Source: Dastarcus helophoroides (lineage: Eukaryota > Arthropoda > Insecta > Coleoptera > Bothrideridae). Taken from it: 64,000 nucleotides of DNA. The stretch covers positions 3,596,001 to 3,660,000 of the forward strand of contig CM053329.1 in assembly GCA_028583605.1 (NCBI GenBank), in the 5' to 3' direction. Below the pieces are notes generated by a model. It was not told the origin of the DNA and did not search any database. It saw only the letters and a list, made by a program, of their open reading frames with translations. Made by a program: the position numbers and the translations under genes. Shown piece by piece: positions 62,690 to 64,000 of this stretch; position 1 is the first letter of the stretch, and each line of letters opens with the position of its first letter.

Positions 62690-64000
62690 TGTCGAATACT
62701 TTAAGATTAGGATCGAAAATTAAAAATAAAAATGTGAAAATGACTAAACACTGTTAAAATTGCGAGTTCAATAAAAGTTTTAGGAAAAAAATAAAACAGA
62801 AAGGAGGAATTTAAAAACAATTCTTCAGGTTTTCAAAAAATTATAAATATTCTGGAAATTGCAAAACAAATGTCGACATTTCAAAGTTAAGGACCAAATT
62901 TTGCACCAAAGAATAAAATCGTTGGAAAAATTAAAACCTTGCATTTTAAGTCAATATTTTGCATAAATAGCTTAAGTATTTAAGGAAAACTAAATCTGGA
63001 TTAAATTAAATATTTTTAAAATAAAAAGTAAAACTTAAAATTTGTTAAGATCTTTATTGGTTTGGAAAAAGAATAAAACGCGAAGTTTGAATTTTGGATT
63101 TGAAATTTCATAGAAACCCATTACCCATACTAAAATAAAAAAATTCTGCTTAAATTTCGAAAAAATAATTAACGTTTTGAAATTAGTACCAAAATTTAAA
63201 AAAAAAATAGTTTTTGAGACTATATTTTTAATTTAAAGAAAAAAATTTAGGGCCAAAATCAAAATTTCGAAACGTTGAGAAACGTTGAGAATTTATTGTT
63301 TAAATCAAAATTTTAAACAAAACGTAAAAATTGGTAGTTTAGGGAAAAAGTGAAAACTGAAGGGTTAAACACGATTCTTTTTGAAAAAGTCAAAATTTCG
63401 AGAAAACACTTCAAATTTATTTTTTTAATTAAACTCGAGATTTTGAAAAATAAAAATTAAAATTTCTATTCGGAGTTATAATGTAATTGAAATCGAAGTT
63501 GTAAGGAGAATACAAAAATTGCAAATTTGATTTTGGAATTTATAAATTTTAAAAATTTAGTTACTCAAATAAATTTATACAAAATTTAAATTTTTCGATT
63601 ACAACGAAATTTAAATGCTGTCAATATTCCGATACTAAAGTCAAAATTTGGGGAAATGTCAACATATTTAAAAAAAATTCCAAATTTGGGTTTTAGTAAA
63701 ATTCTTGGAGAAATAAAATAAAAACTGACAGTGTAAACAGATAGTTTTGTAAAGAACAGCAGAAATTTGAAGAGAGTAGGCCAATTTTTTTTTTTAATTT
63801 TCGACACTTACAGTTTAACTCCACAAAGGGATGTTTAAGAAAAATAAAAATCATTGTATATTTTAAATTTAAAATTGGAATTTAAGTTATAAAAAGACAT
63901 ACAACTTTTAAGTTTAATGTCGAAATTAAAAATAGATTAAAATTTTTGAAAAAAAAAAGTTGAGTTATAAAGGATCTTCATTAATCTCCGAGTACCATGT
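62690..64000. repeat. diverged AT-rich low-complexity tract
   Basis: About 1.3 kb dominated by AAATTT, TTTTGAAA and TTCGAAAA words at irregular spacing. Similar patches recur at 5700-5950, 6900-7560, 17300-17760, 54590-55320 and 60600-61080. No open frame of note. Confidence 0.5.

Noticed and set aside
1..64000. CRISPR arrays, bacterial operons, riboswitches, rRNA genes
   Set aside because: No regularly spaced repeats, ribosome-binding sites or rRNA-like sequence were seen; the splice sites and transposons mark this as eukaryotic DNA.

Overview
The window is AT-rich, intron-containing nuclear DNA from an insect. The evidence is gustatory-receptor (Gr) genes with the insect three-intron C-terminal layout, plus dense insect-type transposons (Tc1/mariner, P-like, Penelope, Ty3/gypsy). 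A beetle seems most likely to me, but nothing in the sequence proves the order.

Genes. All credible protein-coding genes belong to the insect gustatory receptor family of seven-transmembrane, ligand-gated chemoreceptor channels. (1) 10085-9186, minus: a long first exon ending at a perfect phase-0 donor, with no convincing C-terminal exons found downstream. (2) 22834-34054, plus: a complete four-exon receptor (309+23+30+30 = 392 aa) reconstructed across introns of 115 bp, 7.2 kb and 2.7 kb; the two long introns are mostly transposons. (3) 36080-52018, plus: an intact first exon (292 codons), then a pseudogenised second copy of that exon (41025-41858), then one set of three C-terminal exons (48591-48659, 51750-51839, 51890-52018). 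Both first exons end with phase-0 donors and only one set of downstream exons was found, so this may be an alternative-first-exon Gr locus that has lost one isoform.

Mobile DNA. Many insertions begin TA-CAGGGTG (or a close variant) and have terminal inverted repeats of about 130-650 bp: 1911-3250 and 49338-50706 (one family), 25309-26484, 38959-40417, 56715-58488, 21400-21882, and 31351-33877, which carries a broken mariner-like transposase. A second broken transposase of the same kind lies at 19911-20775. Other elements are a Tc1-like pseudogene split by a CT microsatellite (28064-28899), two gypsy-type solo LTRs with intact 4-bp target duplications (4631-4994, 38094-38471) and a third LTR-like piece (62350-62680), an RNase H-integrase gypsy remnant (61085-62345), a Penelope-like GIY-YIG remnant (47107-47600), a P-element/THAP9-like transposase remnant (58687-59945), a separate broken THAP finger (44908-45118) and a tRNA-Met-derived sequence (54185-54256). 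Two large palindromes, 16280-18752 and the near-perfect 52980-53450, are not explained by a recognised coding element.

Layout: 1-9 kb repeats and intergenic DNA; 9.0-10.1 kb Gr exon; 10-19.9 kb intergenic with palindromic repeats; 19.9-22.5 kb nested transposons; 22.8-34 kb Gr gene; 36-52 kb second Gr locus; 52-64 kb repeats and broken transposons. The receptors would act in the dendritic membrane of chemosensory neurons; no operon-like or pathway linkage is implied.
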